A DNA stretch of 64,000 bases from Hepsetus odoe. Its lineage: Eukaryota > Chordata > Actinopteri > Characiformes > Hepsetidae. The stretch's first letter is position 1. Each line of letters begins with the position of its first letter. Positions 12,140 to 24,244 of this stretch are shown here, one piece after another. The notes below the pieces were generated by a model. The model did no database searches, was not told where the DNA came from, and worked only from the letters and a program-made list of their open reading frames with translations. The DNA lies in contig CM029366.1 of assembly GCA_017165825.1 (NCBI GenBank), positions 28,947,280-29,011,279 on the forward strand, given 5' to 3'. A program made the position numbers and the translations under genes.

Positions 12140-12500
12140 TGGAGAATGGGACTTTAGTGAAACCATGTTTTCTGTATATGAAACTGACATGCTTGAGAAT
12201 GAGCAGTAATTAGAAAAACGTGATAGGGAAATGCACAGCTAAACAAAGAAGCCATTTCTTCAGCAGGCCAGGGCCTCCTCTTCACAAGCATTACTTCATG
12301 GTTCTTTGTTGCCTTTTAGTTCAGGTCACACGACAAATCATTCGTTAGCTGCATGCAACACCTCAGGCGAATTTCTAATTGATTTCTAGATACAGTTATA
12401 AGCCTGTTCTCTATGGATGGGCCAATCTGTTGCCTTGCTCAGCAATGTGAACCTATTTGAACTCGGCCTGCAGGGCCATAAATGTGAAAACATGGTCAAA
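12140..12500. other. Candidate conserved non-coding region with homeodomain-like sites
   Basis: High-complexity sequence includes CTAATTGATTT near 12376 and CAGTAATTAG near 12204, both typical homeodomain core matches. No open frame of note. Short motifs like these are common by chance. Confidence 0.25.
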
Positions 12501-12616
12501 AACGGAAAAGGCATATTATTTTTGCTCACTTCCCTGAGGGCTTTCTAGTAGCATGTTAGTGCTAATGTTCAAGATTAAACCCAAGTACCTGAAGCATGTA
12601 AAAGATCCATGATGAA

Positions 12617-12641
12617 TTGCATTTAATTTAATTTAATTTGA
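12617..12641. repeat. (ATTTA)n short tandem repeat
   Basis: About four copies of a TTTAA pentamer. Confidence 0.8.
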
Positions 12642-13197
12642 ACACTTTTAACTAAGTTTAAGGTGTATACATTTTAGCAGAAGAGGGGTTTTAAAGAGGC
12701 CCCACACCAAAATAGCATGTGAAGCTGTCAGAGGTTTTAGCGTGTGTCAGTGTGCAAATAAAAAATATTAATTGATTTTCTGATATTTCATTGATTTCTT
12801 ATCCATTTTTTGTACAATTATTAAAAATGGGAAAATAATGGGAAAGAACTAAAAAAGGACACAAGACACTCTATACTACAGATTCCTAAAGTGTTTTAAA
12901 AAATCACAACACTTTAATGCAAAATACACTGTATCTTTTAAGGGTTAACATATTGATGACTAAATAAATAAATAAATAAACGTGTTCAATATGGGAACTT
13001 TATCAGAAAATGCAAAAAGTTATGTATGAAAGATTGTGCACACTTTATTTCCAACCGTAACTTGGAACAACAGTGTAGTAGAGCAATACTTTCTGACTCA
13101 AAAAACATGATGACCGTATTCAATAAAAATGAAATAAACTACATAATACTATTCGTTTCCAGAAATCCTGAGACCTTCTCTGCGCACATTAGAATAT

Positions 13198-13272
13198 CTC
13201 TCTCTTGATCAAAATATATTCTGGCGGTGCATAGCAGATACACTGCTGGAATATATTTTGATCAAGAGAGAG
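13198..13272. other. Strong hairpin, 32-bp stem with 11-nt loop
   Basis: 13198-13221 and 13249-13272 are exact reverse complements over 24 bp (core TCTTGATCAAAATATATTC). The stem continues inward for eight more pairs as RNA, 13222-13229 with 13241-13248, three of them G-U wobbles, leaving an 11-nt loop at 13230-13240. An outer 8-bp match (13173-13180 with 13274-13281) extends it around a 17-nt bulge. It could be a small RNA precursor, a tiny palindromic transposon, or a snap-back duplication. The perfect 24-bp block is more regular than most animal microRNA precursors. Confidence 0.55.
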
Positions 13273-13284
13273 CGAGAAGGTTCT

Positions 13285-14446
13285 TCTGTGCTTTTTTTTT
13301 TTTCCAGGTCTTGTCACAGCAGTCTAAAGTTCAGTTCCATTTTTACCCCACAATCATAACACTGATTTACACAGTCTGGCTAAAGTGTGAAGCCATGCAG
13401 GCGAGGTCTAACGAGGTTGTAAAGCCACTCCATCATAAGTGTCCCCTCTAATGGCTTTCAAATGTACAGGCGGCACACATGACAATTTTCACATCAGTGT
13501 GGAGAGTGTAAATAAGCCATTCAGGCACTGAACCATAAAACCCTCTAACATCAGAAGGGACTGGAAATAGAAGTAGTGGTGCTTGGAAATGGAGATGTTG
13601 GAGAAGCATTAAGACTTAGCAGCACAAGTTCTAATTTTCTAGCTCAGCGCCATATGTGTTACTGTATGTGTGGGACAAAGCCATAAGCCCACACAGCCAT
13701 TAACGTGTTAAATTGTATGTTCACTTAGTTCTGTGGGATGATGTTGCAGACGTTTCACCACATCTGAAGGTTTTAGCACCACTAAACACTAGCATGGCGC
13801 ATTCTAAATGATGTCATTTCTTTCAAACAATTTCCCACCATCTGGGGCCTGCAAGGTCAATGTAAAAAGAGTAACAACTTAGCTAAAAAGACAACATTAA
13901 AAAATAAATAAATAAAAAGTATACATATGACGGGACAGCACAGGACAGGGCAGGACAGTGTACATATACTATAGAGACTTTAACGCTTATGTATTGACCA
14001 GCCTAAGAACTACTGATTCACCTGTCATTCACCTGTCTGAATCTGATCATTTATAATGAAGTCCTGCAGCCAACCTGGCATAGTCAGACTACATTTTCAA
14101 TCTGTTCTATAAATGGGCACACATAGTCTGGGATTTAATGGCTGTCGGATGTTATGAAAATGGAAGATGGTGTCTGTCTCAAAAATGAATGAGTCCTTGG
14201 AACTGATTCCTTTCAATGATTTGATTAACACGCCCACCTGAAACTTGTAAACATCTAAGTAACATTCGTGCTGTAAGATGAACATTCTCTTGTAAAATTC
14301 AAATTACAATAAAGGGAATTAAAATTCACATAAAACACACCACTTAAGCATATTTTTAGTCTTTTTTCAGCAGTATGAAGATATCAGATGCCATTGACGA
14401 AATATAAAAAATTCATGGCGATTAAATCTTATTTTACTGATTGCAC
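13285..14446. other. Non-repetitive DNA without recognised genes
   Basis: It holds a short GGGACAG-type tandem at about 13930-13958 and an AAAT run near 13900. Nothing else is recognised. Confidence 0.4.
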
Positions 14447-14775
14447 TCACCGTCCACTTTGTTAGAAGTGACTTCCTGAAACCATTAATCAGAACGGCAA
14501 AAAGAGTGCAGTGTATCCTTCTTCTGACGGCTACTTCCAGCAGGATATTCTGATGTTCATACAAAGCTCAAATCACCTCAAACTGCTCTCTTGGAGAGGA
14601 AATCAAGTTCACTGTTCAATGGCCTTCGCAGTCATCAGATCTCAATAAACTGGCCCACATTTGGGATGTGGTGGAACAGAAGGTTTGCATCGTGAGAAAT
14701 CTGCAGCAACTGCAAGAATTTTGGAGGTTCTGAAAGTAAAAGTGTGTCCAAACCGGTGGCAGCAAGTTGTATCGA
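14447..14775 (+). pseudogene. Tc1-like transposase 3' fragment
   Basis: The fragment starts at CACCGTCCACTTTGTTAG, which resembles the terminus of a common fish Tc1 family (GGCCACTTTATTAG type). It continues with a sequence resembling the FQQDN..CH.AQ block near 14538-14575, and then in frame WPSQSSDLN near 14622-14648, followed by HIWDVVE. The usual IEH that carries the last catalytic Glu has become a LAH-type sequence, so the active site is lost. The 5' two thirds of the transposase are missing. A family-1 SINE begins within about 15 bp of the 3' end. Confidence 0.75.
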
Positions 14776-14785
14776 AGTGGCTGGT

Positions 14786-15032
14786 AAAGGGAAAGTGACT
14801 AATTGTCATTGTGAGACACAGCACACAGTGAAACTCAGCAAAATGCATTCTTTGCTTTTCACCCATGCACACACGAGCAGCAGGGGGCAGCTATTCAAAG
14901 CACTCAGGGAGCAATGATGGGGACAGTACCATGCGCAAGGGTACCTCAGGGCAACCTACTGAACTGGGATTTAAACCCATGACCTTTCTATCCGGCAGCC
15001 TAGTCCCTAAGATCTAGGCCACCACTGCCTGC
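14786..15032 (-). repeat. tRNA-derived SINE (family 1)
   Basis: Reverse orientation. The right end has the tRNA-like head (GGCCTAGATC on minus), then the TTGCCCTGAGGTACCC-type body (GTACCTCAGGGCAACC on plus), and the left end has the GTGACTAATTGTCATTG tail. The motif GCAGCAGGGGGCAG at 14877-14890 is a near-consensus CTCF core. Confidence 0.88.
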
Positions 15033-15034
15033 AT

Positions 15035-16230
15035 GTGTGTGCACATTGAAAGTTTCTTTATCATGTAAAGTTCTTTGAAGGTGTCTATCTTGGGGATACA
15101 AGTTTTCTTTCAAGCCCTACTTAAGAATCTCTTTTATATGCTTACAATCATTCACTTGACGAGTTTAGAGTAGCTGCTTTGTGCACTCTTGTAATGTTTT
15201 TATGTTAAAGAAACTCGAGAGGAAGGCAAAAGCAGTGCTTATTGCTCAGATTTTGCTTACACATTTTATTTCTTTGATGTAACTATAGCAACCAAGCTTT
15301 TCAGTTATCTTTAAGGAGAAAGGCAAAGAATAAAGGACCGTGATTATGAGAGTTATCTTTGTTTTGTTGTTTAATTTTTATTTTGTTTGTTTTTAACAGC
15401 AGGGACCATCACCATCATTATCTAAATTTGACTTACGCAACATGTAGCCTTTCTTCACAATGTTACTACATTGTGTTTCTTCACAATATACTGGATTCCT
15501 CAAAGATCTCATGTTCCCAGCAGCACTTTCCCACAAAATAACTTTAGAGGTACAGGATATAATTCAAACAGGTATGACCTGAAGTCCAAGGCACATCTAA
15601 AGTTTGGCCCAATTAGTTGTAACCTCACTTTCTTGTTTAAGGAATGAAACATTTTTTGACTATTTCTTTTTCAGCCAATTGTCAAGTTTATTTATCTAAA
15701 AACAATCTGTCAGTTTTCTATTCCAAGCGGTTTATTCAAAAGATGGTTTAATCATCTAAAAGATTTGGGTGCTGACGTTTTTTAAAAAAACGGGAGATGA
15801 TGTGCATATGGGTTTGTCTCTAGTACTTTCAATAATAAATACTAAAAGTAAGTTTTTACATTGTTTTAAAGGGTTTTTTCTTTGTATTTAAACGTATATT
15901 CATTAACATGTATCTTGACAAAATAGAACTACCTTTAACAGCTTTAATTTTTTTATGGTGGAATAACTTGTTGCTACTTTTTATTACTACTTATTAATGA
16001 CTTGCTCCTGCGGTAATCTTTAATAGTATGGTTTGTATGTGCAAGGTATTTCACCATGCAGAAACGATTTCTATTCCCACACCGTGCACATTCACTATTA
16101 CATATGAGACCATCTGCAAACAGGGAAGATAAAGAGAAATTATAAAAGAAAGCAAAAGTAGAGGGGGGACAGTTTCTTGTATTTATTGTACTTCTTCTTT
16201 CTTACAGTAAAAGCCACATAAATCAGAAGA
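15035..16230. other. AT-rich DNA without recognised genes
   Basis: A direct repeat TTTCTTCACAAT occurs twice near 15450-15487. No gene or repeat family is seen. Confidence 0.4.
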
Positions 16231-16234
16231 GGGA

Positions 16235-16480
16235 GTGAGATTCAGTCTCTGTAGGTCGGCGTCTCCAGCGCTCACCTCTGCAACAGCAGCCTGTTTTTCC
16301 TCCTCCCCCTCCACATCGCCTCGGGACCAGGCCGGCTCAATTTCGTCTCATTCTGTGCCAGAGATCCACACTGGCAATTTGACCTGTCAGCGAAGCCATG
16401 AATCACATTGGAAAGGCATGATTAGTGGAGCTGATTTATTAGAAACACGTAAGGCGTTTTCTTTGCGTAGGGTAGAGTAA
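16235..16480. other. Candidate conserved non-coding region
   Basis: GC-rich, high-complexity sequence between AT-rich flanks, with TTGACCTGTCAG near 16379 (MEIS/TALE-like core) and CTGATTTATTAG near 16430. An 81-codon plus frame spans it but is not recognisable as a protein. Confidence 0.3.
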
Positions 16481-16484
16481 CTAA

Positions 16485-18890
16485 AGGCCCTCAGGGGGGT
16501 CAGGAGGGGAGAGTGAAGGGGGTAAGCTTCGAGTAGCACCTGGGGCTCCAGCCTAGAGGGATGTCTTCACACATTAACAATATTTAATTCATACTATACT
16601 AAACATATATTGATATTACTGGGGAAAATGTACCTCAACGTTCCCCCCCTTTTTCACTTTTTTTAGCAGTTACCACAGTTTAATTAGCAGTTACCTTAGA
16701 CGTAATATCTTGAGAACCAGATCAATAAAAACAATGACTTGGCTAGGTTCAAACTGACTCAAACATCTGGTTACAGAGAATAAAGAAGTTTTTTTTTTTC
16801 GTTCTCCTGTAAGTAGCTTTTTTGAACATTTGAACTAGGTTTCAGCAGCGATGATTTGCAGGTTTCAATCATGTCATGTCAGGGCTCAGAATTAAACAAG
16901 TTCAGTCAAGCCAAAGCTCATAATCAACTCAAATCACAGAAAAGAATCAAGCCTTTAGTTTAGGTAAATGCAACAGAGTTTATATTGTGTACATCACTTT
17001 TAAAAGCCCACGTTGCAACATTATATAATATATATATATATATATATAGTCATAGCTGTTATGAGGACTGTTGGATCATTAATCATCACAGTTTTCACCT
17101 TTGCAACATTGATATCAAAGCAGAATCTAATATCTGAGTAAGCCAAGAAAAATATTACTGTTTTATAGCGTGCCTTGCGAGAGTCCTGACCAAATCTCCT
17201 GAACAATCCTGAGATTTTGTGACTGTTTAAATAAAACATTGCTGATTGTGAAGCATGTTAAACTGTAATTTAAAGTGCTCTTATCCTGTGTAAAATTTTT
17301 AATCCTATATTATATTAATCCTGTACTATATTTTATATAACTATTCGGACATTGTGAAGAAAAGTCAGAGGTTTTAGAGGGCTTGCCTCATTCATTAGTG
17401 TTAAAGAGTAGCTCTTCTAAAAGGCATTGCTTTAGGCCTTACGTTGTTCATGTCTGTTATTAGTCACATTCTTTATTACGCTATGCAAATATGAATTACA
17501 GGCATCTTTTACTTCAATATCAAGAATGTAGTCCTACAAGTATCCAAAGTTAAGGGTATAATAATTTATCTAGAATCGTTATTCCTCTATAATAAACATC
17601 ATCACATGTAGGGATATTAAGATTCACACCTTTTTTAAAAAATCTTTATTTTTAGTGCATCTGTATTAAATTCTAGAGAGCCAGCCAAATCTGACCCTTA
17701 TTGATCATGATAAAGGTCATCTTAAATCCAGATTAATTCTCAATGATTCACATGATGTTTCTCTCTTTATTTTTAGATTTTAAAAATGGAAGAACCCGGC
17801 CTTGAGACAATAGGATCCCCCATCATGAATCACATTTTTTCTTTGCTTTTTCATTTTAAAAATCATTTCTTCAACATGGATTCCACGTTATCAGAAACAT
17901 GCAAATGATAGATAAGAATGTATATGTTGGAATACATAAATGTGCTTTATTTGCTACACTTACAGTAAGACCTAACCAATGTTTCACAATTCCAACTCCA
18001 AAGTATACCTAGCTGGAAAGACTGGCCCGTAATGTGTAGAAGACTATTCAGGTTTGATTAGATCGATCTTCTTTTGAAAAACATCAGTGACTCACCTCTA
18101 TTTTTGGAACTCTTATTCATTGCTCCTCTAAAACATTCTTAAACAATCACCTTACTATTTTTACCCTTTATGTCACAAGATCCATGCAAAGTCCCCAAAC
18201 CCTTCCTTTAGAAATAGCTGTAGTTAAACCTTGTTTACTGTCCAAACATGCAGTTAATTAAAAGAACAGATACCCGGCCATGTTTATTTCAGTATTGACC
18301 AAATAGAAGAAGGAAAAGTTTTCTTTGGCCTTCAATCCTGTCAAAAATTGTGTCTTTGATTTGGAACGGATGGCTGAACCAGTAAGTTCACTGATTATAT
18401 CATAAACATGTCGACCTAACACAGAAAGTCAATAACAAATGAATTAAATTGCCAATCATAAATGTGAGTCATCAGAGTCATCACTGAGCATATTAAACAC
18501 TGTTCTGGGAGACCCCTCAACCTCAGTAATAATATTTTGTACAGCCAGAATTGTAATGTCTGTATGCATAAATGTTTCAACATATGGCATGTGCATCAAA
18601 TATGCTTCTTGAATTTTTTTTGGACATGATATTTTCATAAAATATTTTTTCTAGCAATATCATTAATGACTCACCATGCATTCACCAACTACTACATTTC
18701 CACCAGGCTGTCGAGCCTTATGCGATTTATTGCACCGCAGCAAAAAAATTGCCCTAAAGTTAATTAACCTTTCTGAATCAGAAAATTGCTTTAGATAATA
18801 GAACTTGATGTAGTTGCAACACATATTGTATTTCATTAATACAGCCCATAAAACAGCTACAAAGCACTGAGCATGTTTGCTGGAATGCAG
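16485..18890. other. AT-rich DNA without recognised genes
   Basis: It contains a (TA)n run at 17021-17048 and several poly-T stretches. No frame above 72 codons. No transposon or SINE was recognised. Confidence 0.45.
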
Positions 18891-18899
18891 TCTTTGCTA

Positions 18900-19140
18900 T
18901 TTTTAGGTGGAACAAATTATTGAATAAGAAGAGGCTTCCCGGTATCAAGTGCCGATAGGTGCCAAATGCTTCTCATTTGTTCATTTAAGAGTTCTAGACA
19001 AAATGTGGCTCGGTTTTTCCCTCCAGGTCTGATTTAATGCAATAAGTCAATTAAAGTTATCTTTTTCAATTTTAACATGCCATAGGCATCTTTATGTAGC
19101 TTTCTCTTCCTGGCATGCAGCAATTTCTGAATAGACATCT
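18900..19140. other. Candidate conserved non-coding region
   Basis: High-complexity sequence with ATTTAATGCAATAAGTCAAT near 19032 and a run of mixed homeodomain-like cores. No frame and no repeat. The idea of constraint is inference only. Confidence 0.2.
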
Positions 19141-19789
19141 GACTTTATACCCTATTTCATGAAACAGCTTAAGTTTTAAACGTCATAAACTGTCGATGCA
19201 CACAAAGTCTGGTTTCCAACTCTCTGGACAGCTTAATGGTCAGTTACATTCTATGTTCTTAAGTGGAAACTAATTAATAAAGCACTGGCTTTAAACTGTA
19301 AAGTGTAACTTTGTTGGAGCCTTAGTTATATTCCCATTTTTCGCCATGTTGAATGTTTTGTAATACACAGGGTCTGGATATGCCCAAACATAATAACATA
19401 ATGACATAATAATTATACATTAGATCTTAGATCATCAAAAAGGGCCCACAAAGAGACTGCATATGCTGGGATAGAGAAAGCTGGGGCATTAATCTTCTTT
19501 GCTTCTTTTGAGCAGACTGTATATAATGCTCTACATACCATATTTAATTGGTAATGAGATTTAACAATTGCATAAAGCCATATAAACTGAACTTTGGTTT
19601 AAAATGTGGTTTAAAAGCACACTACACTATAATCAACAGAATGCCAAAACTTGATGAATGGATAAAAAAATGTTAAAAAGTACTGAAAAGCTATTGTAAA
19701 GCCATTTCTAAAGTTCTCAGGAATCAGGCAAGCTGTAGTGAGAGGTATACCTGGATAATCTGTTTTTGGGATAATGTTCTAAGGACATA

Positions 19790-20352
19790 CAGTACTGTGC
19801 AAAAGTTTTAGGCAGGTATGAAAAAATGCTGTAAACAAAGAATGCTTTCAGAAATATAAATAATGATTGTTTATTTTTATCAATTTACAAAATGCAAAGT
19901 GAGCGAACAAAAGAAAAATCTAAATCAAATCTACCTTTGGTAGTAATCTACCGTTACTACCTTTTGCCTTCAAACCAGCATCAGTTCTTCTAGGTACACT
20001 TGCACAAAGTCAGGGATTCTGTAGGATTATAGTCGGTGTCTGATCAACCAGTTTTACCAAACAGGTGCTGATGATCATCAATGTCACACGGAGGTTGAAA
20101 CACAGCCATGTTTGGAACAACCGACCAGCCGAGCTCCTTCAAAAACTGTGTGCAAGAGTACCTAGAAGAACTGATGCTGTTTTTAAGGCAAAGGGTGGTC
20201 ACACCAAATATGGATTCAATTTAGATTTCTCTTTTGTTCATTCACTGCATTTTGTTGATTGATGAAAAAAAATGATCAACACTTCCATTTTTGAAAGCAT
20301 TCTTTGTTTACAGCATTTTTTCACACCTGCCTAAAACTTTTGCACAGTACTT
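19790..20352 (+). mobile_element. Palindromic Tc1-derived miniature element, copy A
   Basis: Bounded by inverted termini CAGTACTGTGCAAAAGTTTT (left) and its reverse complement (right, one change at the last base), with TA on each side at 19788-19789 and 20353-20354, the expected Tc1 target duplication. Long arms of roughly 200 bp are reverse complements of each other, and both derive from the 3' end of a Tc1 transposase gene. A frame at 20065-20262 still encodes a C-terminus with the block VPRRTDAVFKAKGGHTKYG, homologous to the PRR..AV..AKGG.T.Y end of Tc1 transposases. The catalytic region is absent, so the element could only move with help. Confidence 0.85.
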
Positions 20353-20355
20353 TAT

Positions 20356-21480
20356 AAAATAATAAACTGTTGGAACACCATGCCAGCATGCTCAAAAACC
20401 ATTAACAAGTAAATGGTTATTAAAGCATTTCTTCACCGCGTCAAAGGCTGATATCAGATTCTAGGAAATGTTGAAGCTATTGACGCTTAAGCTCATGCAA
20501 CAAGTTGTTACTTTTAAGAGTAATTTTTTGAGCACAGGGTGATTTTCATGTTGGATTACTTTTTCTGTAAATACAATACTCAAGTTTAAAAATATGATTT
20601 GTGCTAACATAGTGATAACATATCTGGATCTCTTGTAAATTCCATTTCATTGAAAGTCTGACCAAATATGATCAAATTATTGTACGCATACAAAAGGTTT
20701 TTTTCAGAATTTTACACATTTACACAACATTCAAAGGCACTGACTTTCAAAGGCAGTCAGTCTTTGTCACTCGCTTATTGTGGGGAGTAACAGGACAATA
20801 TGCCTGGAAGATAATGTTAGTGATTCATGACAGCAGGCCTTTAAGGCATACAGTAGTAATGCCTAGGCTAACATTTCCTTTCTTTTTCCAGCCCTCAACC
20901 GTGTCATTGCTGCCTTTACCAGAAACAAAATTTGAGACATTTGGTGTAATTTACACATGATGTGTGCTTTGACTAACAGTGCACACAATTCACATAACCA
21001 AGAGGGTTTTTTGCACTTGGAATAAGTTGGATTGTTACTTAAAGACTAATTCTCACCTCACAGTGATTGTATAATTGTCAGACAGCCAATAACAGGCTTG
21101 ATTTTTTCAGTGGATGAGTAATTGTGCTCGCAGTGCAGTCTAAAGCAGATCAATGTTAGTTCAGCTATCAGTTATGGTGCTGCAATGCTGCCTGGAGCCT
21201 TAACATGTTACTGGATGGGGAATGTGAGTTATTCAAACTCATTCTTTGTATACAAATGGTTTGATTGGAAAGAAGCAGATTAAACTTCATAAGAAATGCT
21301 AACATATGAAAATGATTGGATTTCTTGATTTTTTTCTCTAGACAAACAACCAAAATCCAAGAAAATCCTAGCAAAGTTCATACACTCACACACACTCACA
21401 CACACACACACATTAGCAATGGAGGCTAAAAAACAGTATGTCGTAACAGAACCTGTCTGGGCAGGTCCCAGAACTGTACT
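20356..21480. other. AT-rich DNA without recognised genes
   Basis: An imperfect CA repeat lies at about 21384-21412. Short frames are not recognisable. Confidence 0.4.
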
Positions 21481-21720
21481 TAAAAAGCCTTATTAACTTT
21501 CCTTGTTAATGAGCACCATTCCGCAGTGCCTCAACACAGGCCGACAGCTCAGATAATCACGCCCCAATTACCTGTCACAACTAAAAGCATCTCCTCACAT
21601 GGCTCTGTCAAGACTCTCACGCGTGTAATTAAATCAGACTCACTGAGGGCCAGGCTGGAGATTTACATGATAAGTCACATGCTTTCTCCACCAACACTGA
21701 ACTTCTGTTGAATGAGTATT
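21480..21720. other. Candidate conserved non-coding region
   Basis: High-complexity sequence with TTGTTAATGAGC, GCCCCAATTACC and GTGTAATTAAATC, all homeodomain-like. The 61-codon plus frame inside has no recognisable motif. Confidence 0.3.
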
Positions 21721-21848
21721 TAATTGAGAACAATCCTGGATTTGATAGCCAAGTAAAGGATATGCAGTGACATAAATGCAAATAGTGAAATGGAGGACAA
21801 ATCAACATGAAATAGCTGCAATTGTCAGCATGCATCTAAAAAATCGGA

Positions 21849-22490
21849 TTGATCAGCCATAACAACTGCCTCATGTTGTGTAGGTTGCCCTTGTGCTGCC
21901 AAAGTTCTGAGCCAGGGACAATAAAAGATCTCTGAAGGGCAGCTGTGCTTTCTTATGTTAATATCTTAGCAAGATCTGGGGTCACCTAGTTTTGGACTAG
22001 TTTGTCCAGCACATGCCAATGGAACTGAAATCTGCTGAGTTTCCAAAGAATTTTTACAATGTGGCACAATATCCTATTGCAAGCAAACTACCAGTAGAGA
22101 ACAATGGTGACATGAAGGAGTGTACTTGGTCTGCATCAATATCTGTGTCAACGTAATGTCTGCATAAATGCCCATATGCATTTCCCAGCAGAGTATTGCC
22201 AAGTGCATAACACTCCCTCTACCATCTTGCCTTCTGCACATTGAGCATCCTGATATCATCTTATCCACTGATAAGCAATACGCACACAACCAGCCTGTCC
22301 ACATGATTTAAAAGAAAACAACACCAGGCCTCCTTTTTTATCGCTCCACCATCCATAGCTGACGTTAACATGCTGACTGTAGGTGCAGACAGAGGCCAGC
22401 ATTTATATCATAGTCAGCCTTCACATTTTCAGCAACTCTTGCTACAGTGGCTCTTCTGTGAGATTTGATCAGATTGATCAGGCCTGATTC
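21849..22490 (-). pseudogene. Decayed Tc1-like element (GATCAGCCATAAC family), copy 1
   Basis: The left end GATCAGCCATAACAACTGCC matches the terminus of a well-known fish Tc1 family whose elements end in ATCAGCCATAACATTAAAAC. Reading the minus strand from right to left gives successive transposase landmarks: the region after the paired-like domain (22380-22480), a central part near 22260-22330, then 22080-22230 corresponding to the segment with the GGGS-type turn and GADVTL-like region, and the start of the QQDN block near 22030-22070. The frame is broken throughout. The 5' end and right terminus are missing and the 3' third is partly deleted. Confidence 0.75.
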
Positions 22491-22499
22491 CTCTTCCCT

Positions 22500-23284
22500 A
22501 GCCTAGCCTTTGTTATATTTTCTATTTTCTACTCTATTTTTTTCATTATTCACTATTAATGTTATGCAATGTAATGTGTTAAATTTACTAATGGGGTGAG
22601 CTCACCCACCGCACAACTGCTAGGAGTATCTTTGAAGCCTGAGTCAACCTTTAGACCTAAGGATCTGACCTTACTTAAAGTGATTTAGATTCTGTTTACA
22701 TCATCCAGTTGTGTTGTCTCTAATGTGGCATGGGTAGGTTGAGGGCTTAAGGGTTTTGCCTTATTAAATCTGTTCCACCAAAATGGTGGGAGGTTTAAGT
22801 CATAGAGACAAACAAAGACTGAGAGAGTTTGCCTTGCAGTGAAATGAATGCAACACAGAGGATATGTTGGTGAGCATGTGACTGTGAACCTCAGATCTCC
22901 TAACCACGGGGCTGAACATGGCAGACTAAGATTTATGGTTAAAGCAGTCGTCTTGATCCAAATACAGCAAAGTAAAGAGTCCTCACAAGTAATGGACACA
23001 TCACACTTCTTCGTTGGTTCTTTGGGTTTTTTTTTTTTTTTTAAATAAAAATTCTCATTTAGCATTAGATTCTTTGCATAGATTCTTTGCTTAGATAAAT
23101 GGTGTTGCTCTTTAAGGAAAACATTTTGCATTTGCTTCTTTAAAGTTGTGTTATTCATGCCAGTCTTCGGTTTTATTCCATAGGAAGAAAACAAAAATAT
23201 TTGCACATGTTTTTTGAACCACAGCAAGAAGGTCCTGGGTTTGATTTCCAGACAATCCCTACATCTGCAGTCCAAAAATATGAA
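22500..23284. other. DNA with a long but unconvincing minus frame
   Basis: A 206-codon minus frame at 22685-23305 is the longest in the window. Its upstream end lies in a SINE, it includes a poly-Lys run from a T tract (23027-23042), and no domain or splice context is visible. I treat it as chance. Confidence 0.4.
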
Positions 23285-23528
23285 GTGAAAGTGACAAATT
23301 GTCATAGTGAAACACAGCCCAGTGCACAGTGAGACACAACAAAATGCAACTTCTGCTTTTCACTTACACACACGTGCAGCAGGGGGCAGCAATTTAAAGC
23401 CCCCAGGGAGCAGTGATGGGGACAGTACCTTGCTCTAGGGAACCTCAGGGCAACCAACTAGTCGGATTCAAGCTCAGAGCTTCCAGTCCTGGCACATAGT
23501 CCCAAAAATCTAGGCCACCGCTGCCCAA
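23285..23528 (-). repeat. tRNA-derived SINE (family 1)
   Basis: Minus orientation, with the head at the right (GGCCACCGCTGCCC on plus) and tail at the left. It carries GCAGCAGGGGGCAG at 23376-23389. The sequence is moderately diverged and the B-box region is damaged. Confidence 0.87.
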
Positions 23529-23730
23529 AAAAATATGTATGTCATGTAGATTGGTGACACTAAAATCATGTGAATTGAGGAGAGTTCTGTGTGGCAGCCC
23601 ACATATCCTAGACCTTGAAACTGGACTTCATTACTGTGCCCAAATGATCCTAGTTTTCTTTTTTTTTTCCCCCCAGGGTCGCCCAGGGGTGTGGAAAGGT
23701 AAATGGCTTTAGTCTAGATGACATTTTGCC

Positions 23731-24001
23731 TGGGGCAGCGGTGGCCTAGTGGTGAGGGCATTAGCCGCATAATTGGAGGATTGGGGGTTCGAACCCCTTC
23801 CCAATAGGTTGCCCTGAGGTACCCTTGAGCAAGGTACTGTCCCTGTAACTGCTCCCCGGGCGCTTTCAATAGCTGCCCACTGCTGCATAGGTTTGAGTCT
23901 GCATGGGTTAAATGCAGAGGTCCAGTTTCGTTGTGGTTCACTGTCTGCTGTGCTGTGACCTCGCAATGACAAGGGTTGTCACAATTAAAAAAAAAAAAAA
24001 T
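23731..24001 (+). repeat. tRNA-derived SINE (family 1), best-preserved copy
   Basis: The head shows both internal RNA polymerase III promoter boxes: TGGCCTAGTGG at about 23750 fits the A box TRGCNNAGYNGG, and GGTTCGAACCC near 23787 fits the B box. The body follows (TTGCCCTGAGGTACCCTTGA, GCAAGGTACTGTCCC, TGCTCCCCGGGCGC), then a tail phrase with GACCTCGCAATGACAAGG, ending in a poly-A of 14. The intact promoter and poly-A suggest this is one of the younger copies here. Confidence 0.92.
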
Positions 24002-24244
24002 TATCAGCAGTGTGTTCCTCGTGATCGGTTTTCATTTCTCTTAGTGTGTAAAATTAAATCTGACTTTTGTTACTGAGTAAGCCCCCAAATTTAGATTTCT
24101 GAAGCCTAATAGAACTTCGACAAGGGAGTGTATTCTAGAGTAAAGTTCCAAATAGTACAAAAAACTTCCCTGACTTGTTAAAACTGTGTATTTGGTTATA
24201 CAGATTTTTTTTTATTTTTATGATATTTAATGCAGTTGTTCCTA

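Noticed and set aside
22685..23305. 206-codon minus-strand frame, the longest in the window
   Set aside because: Its upstream end overlaps a SINE, a T tract supplies a poly-Lys run, and no domain, signal or splice site supports it.
23748..23800. tRNA-like sequence with A and B boxes
   Set aside because: It is the head of a SINE. It cannot form a full tRNA cloverleaf and is joined to a SINE body, so I did not call a tRNA gene.
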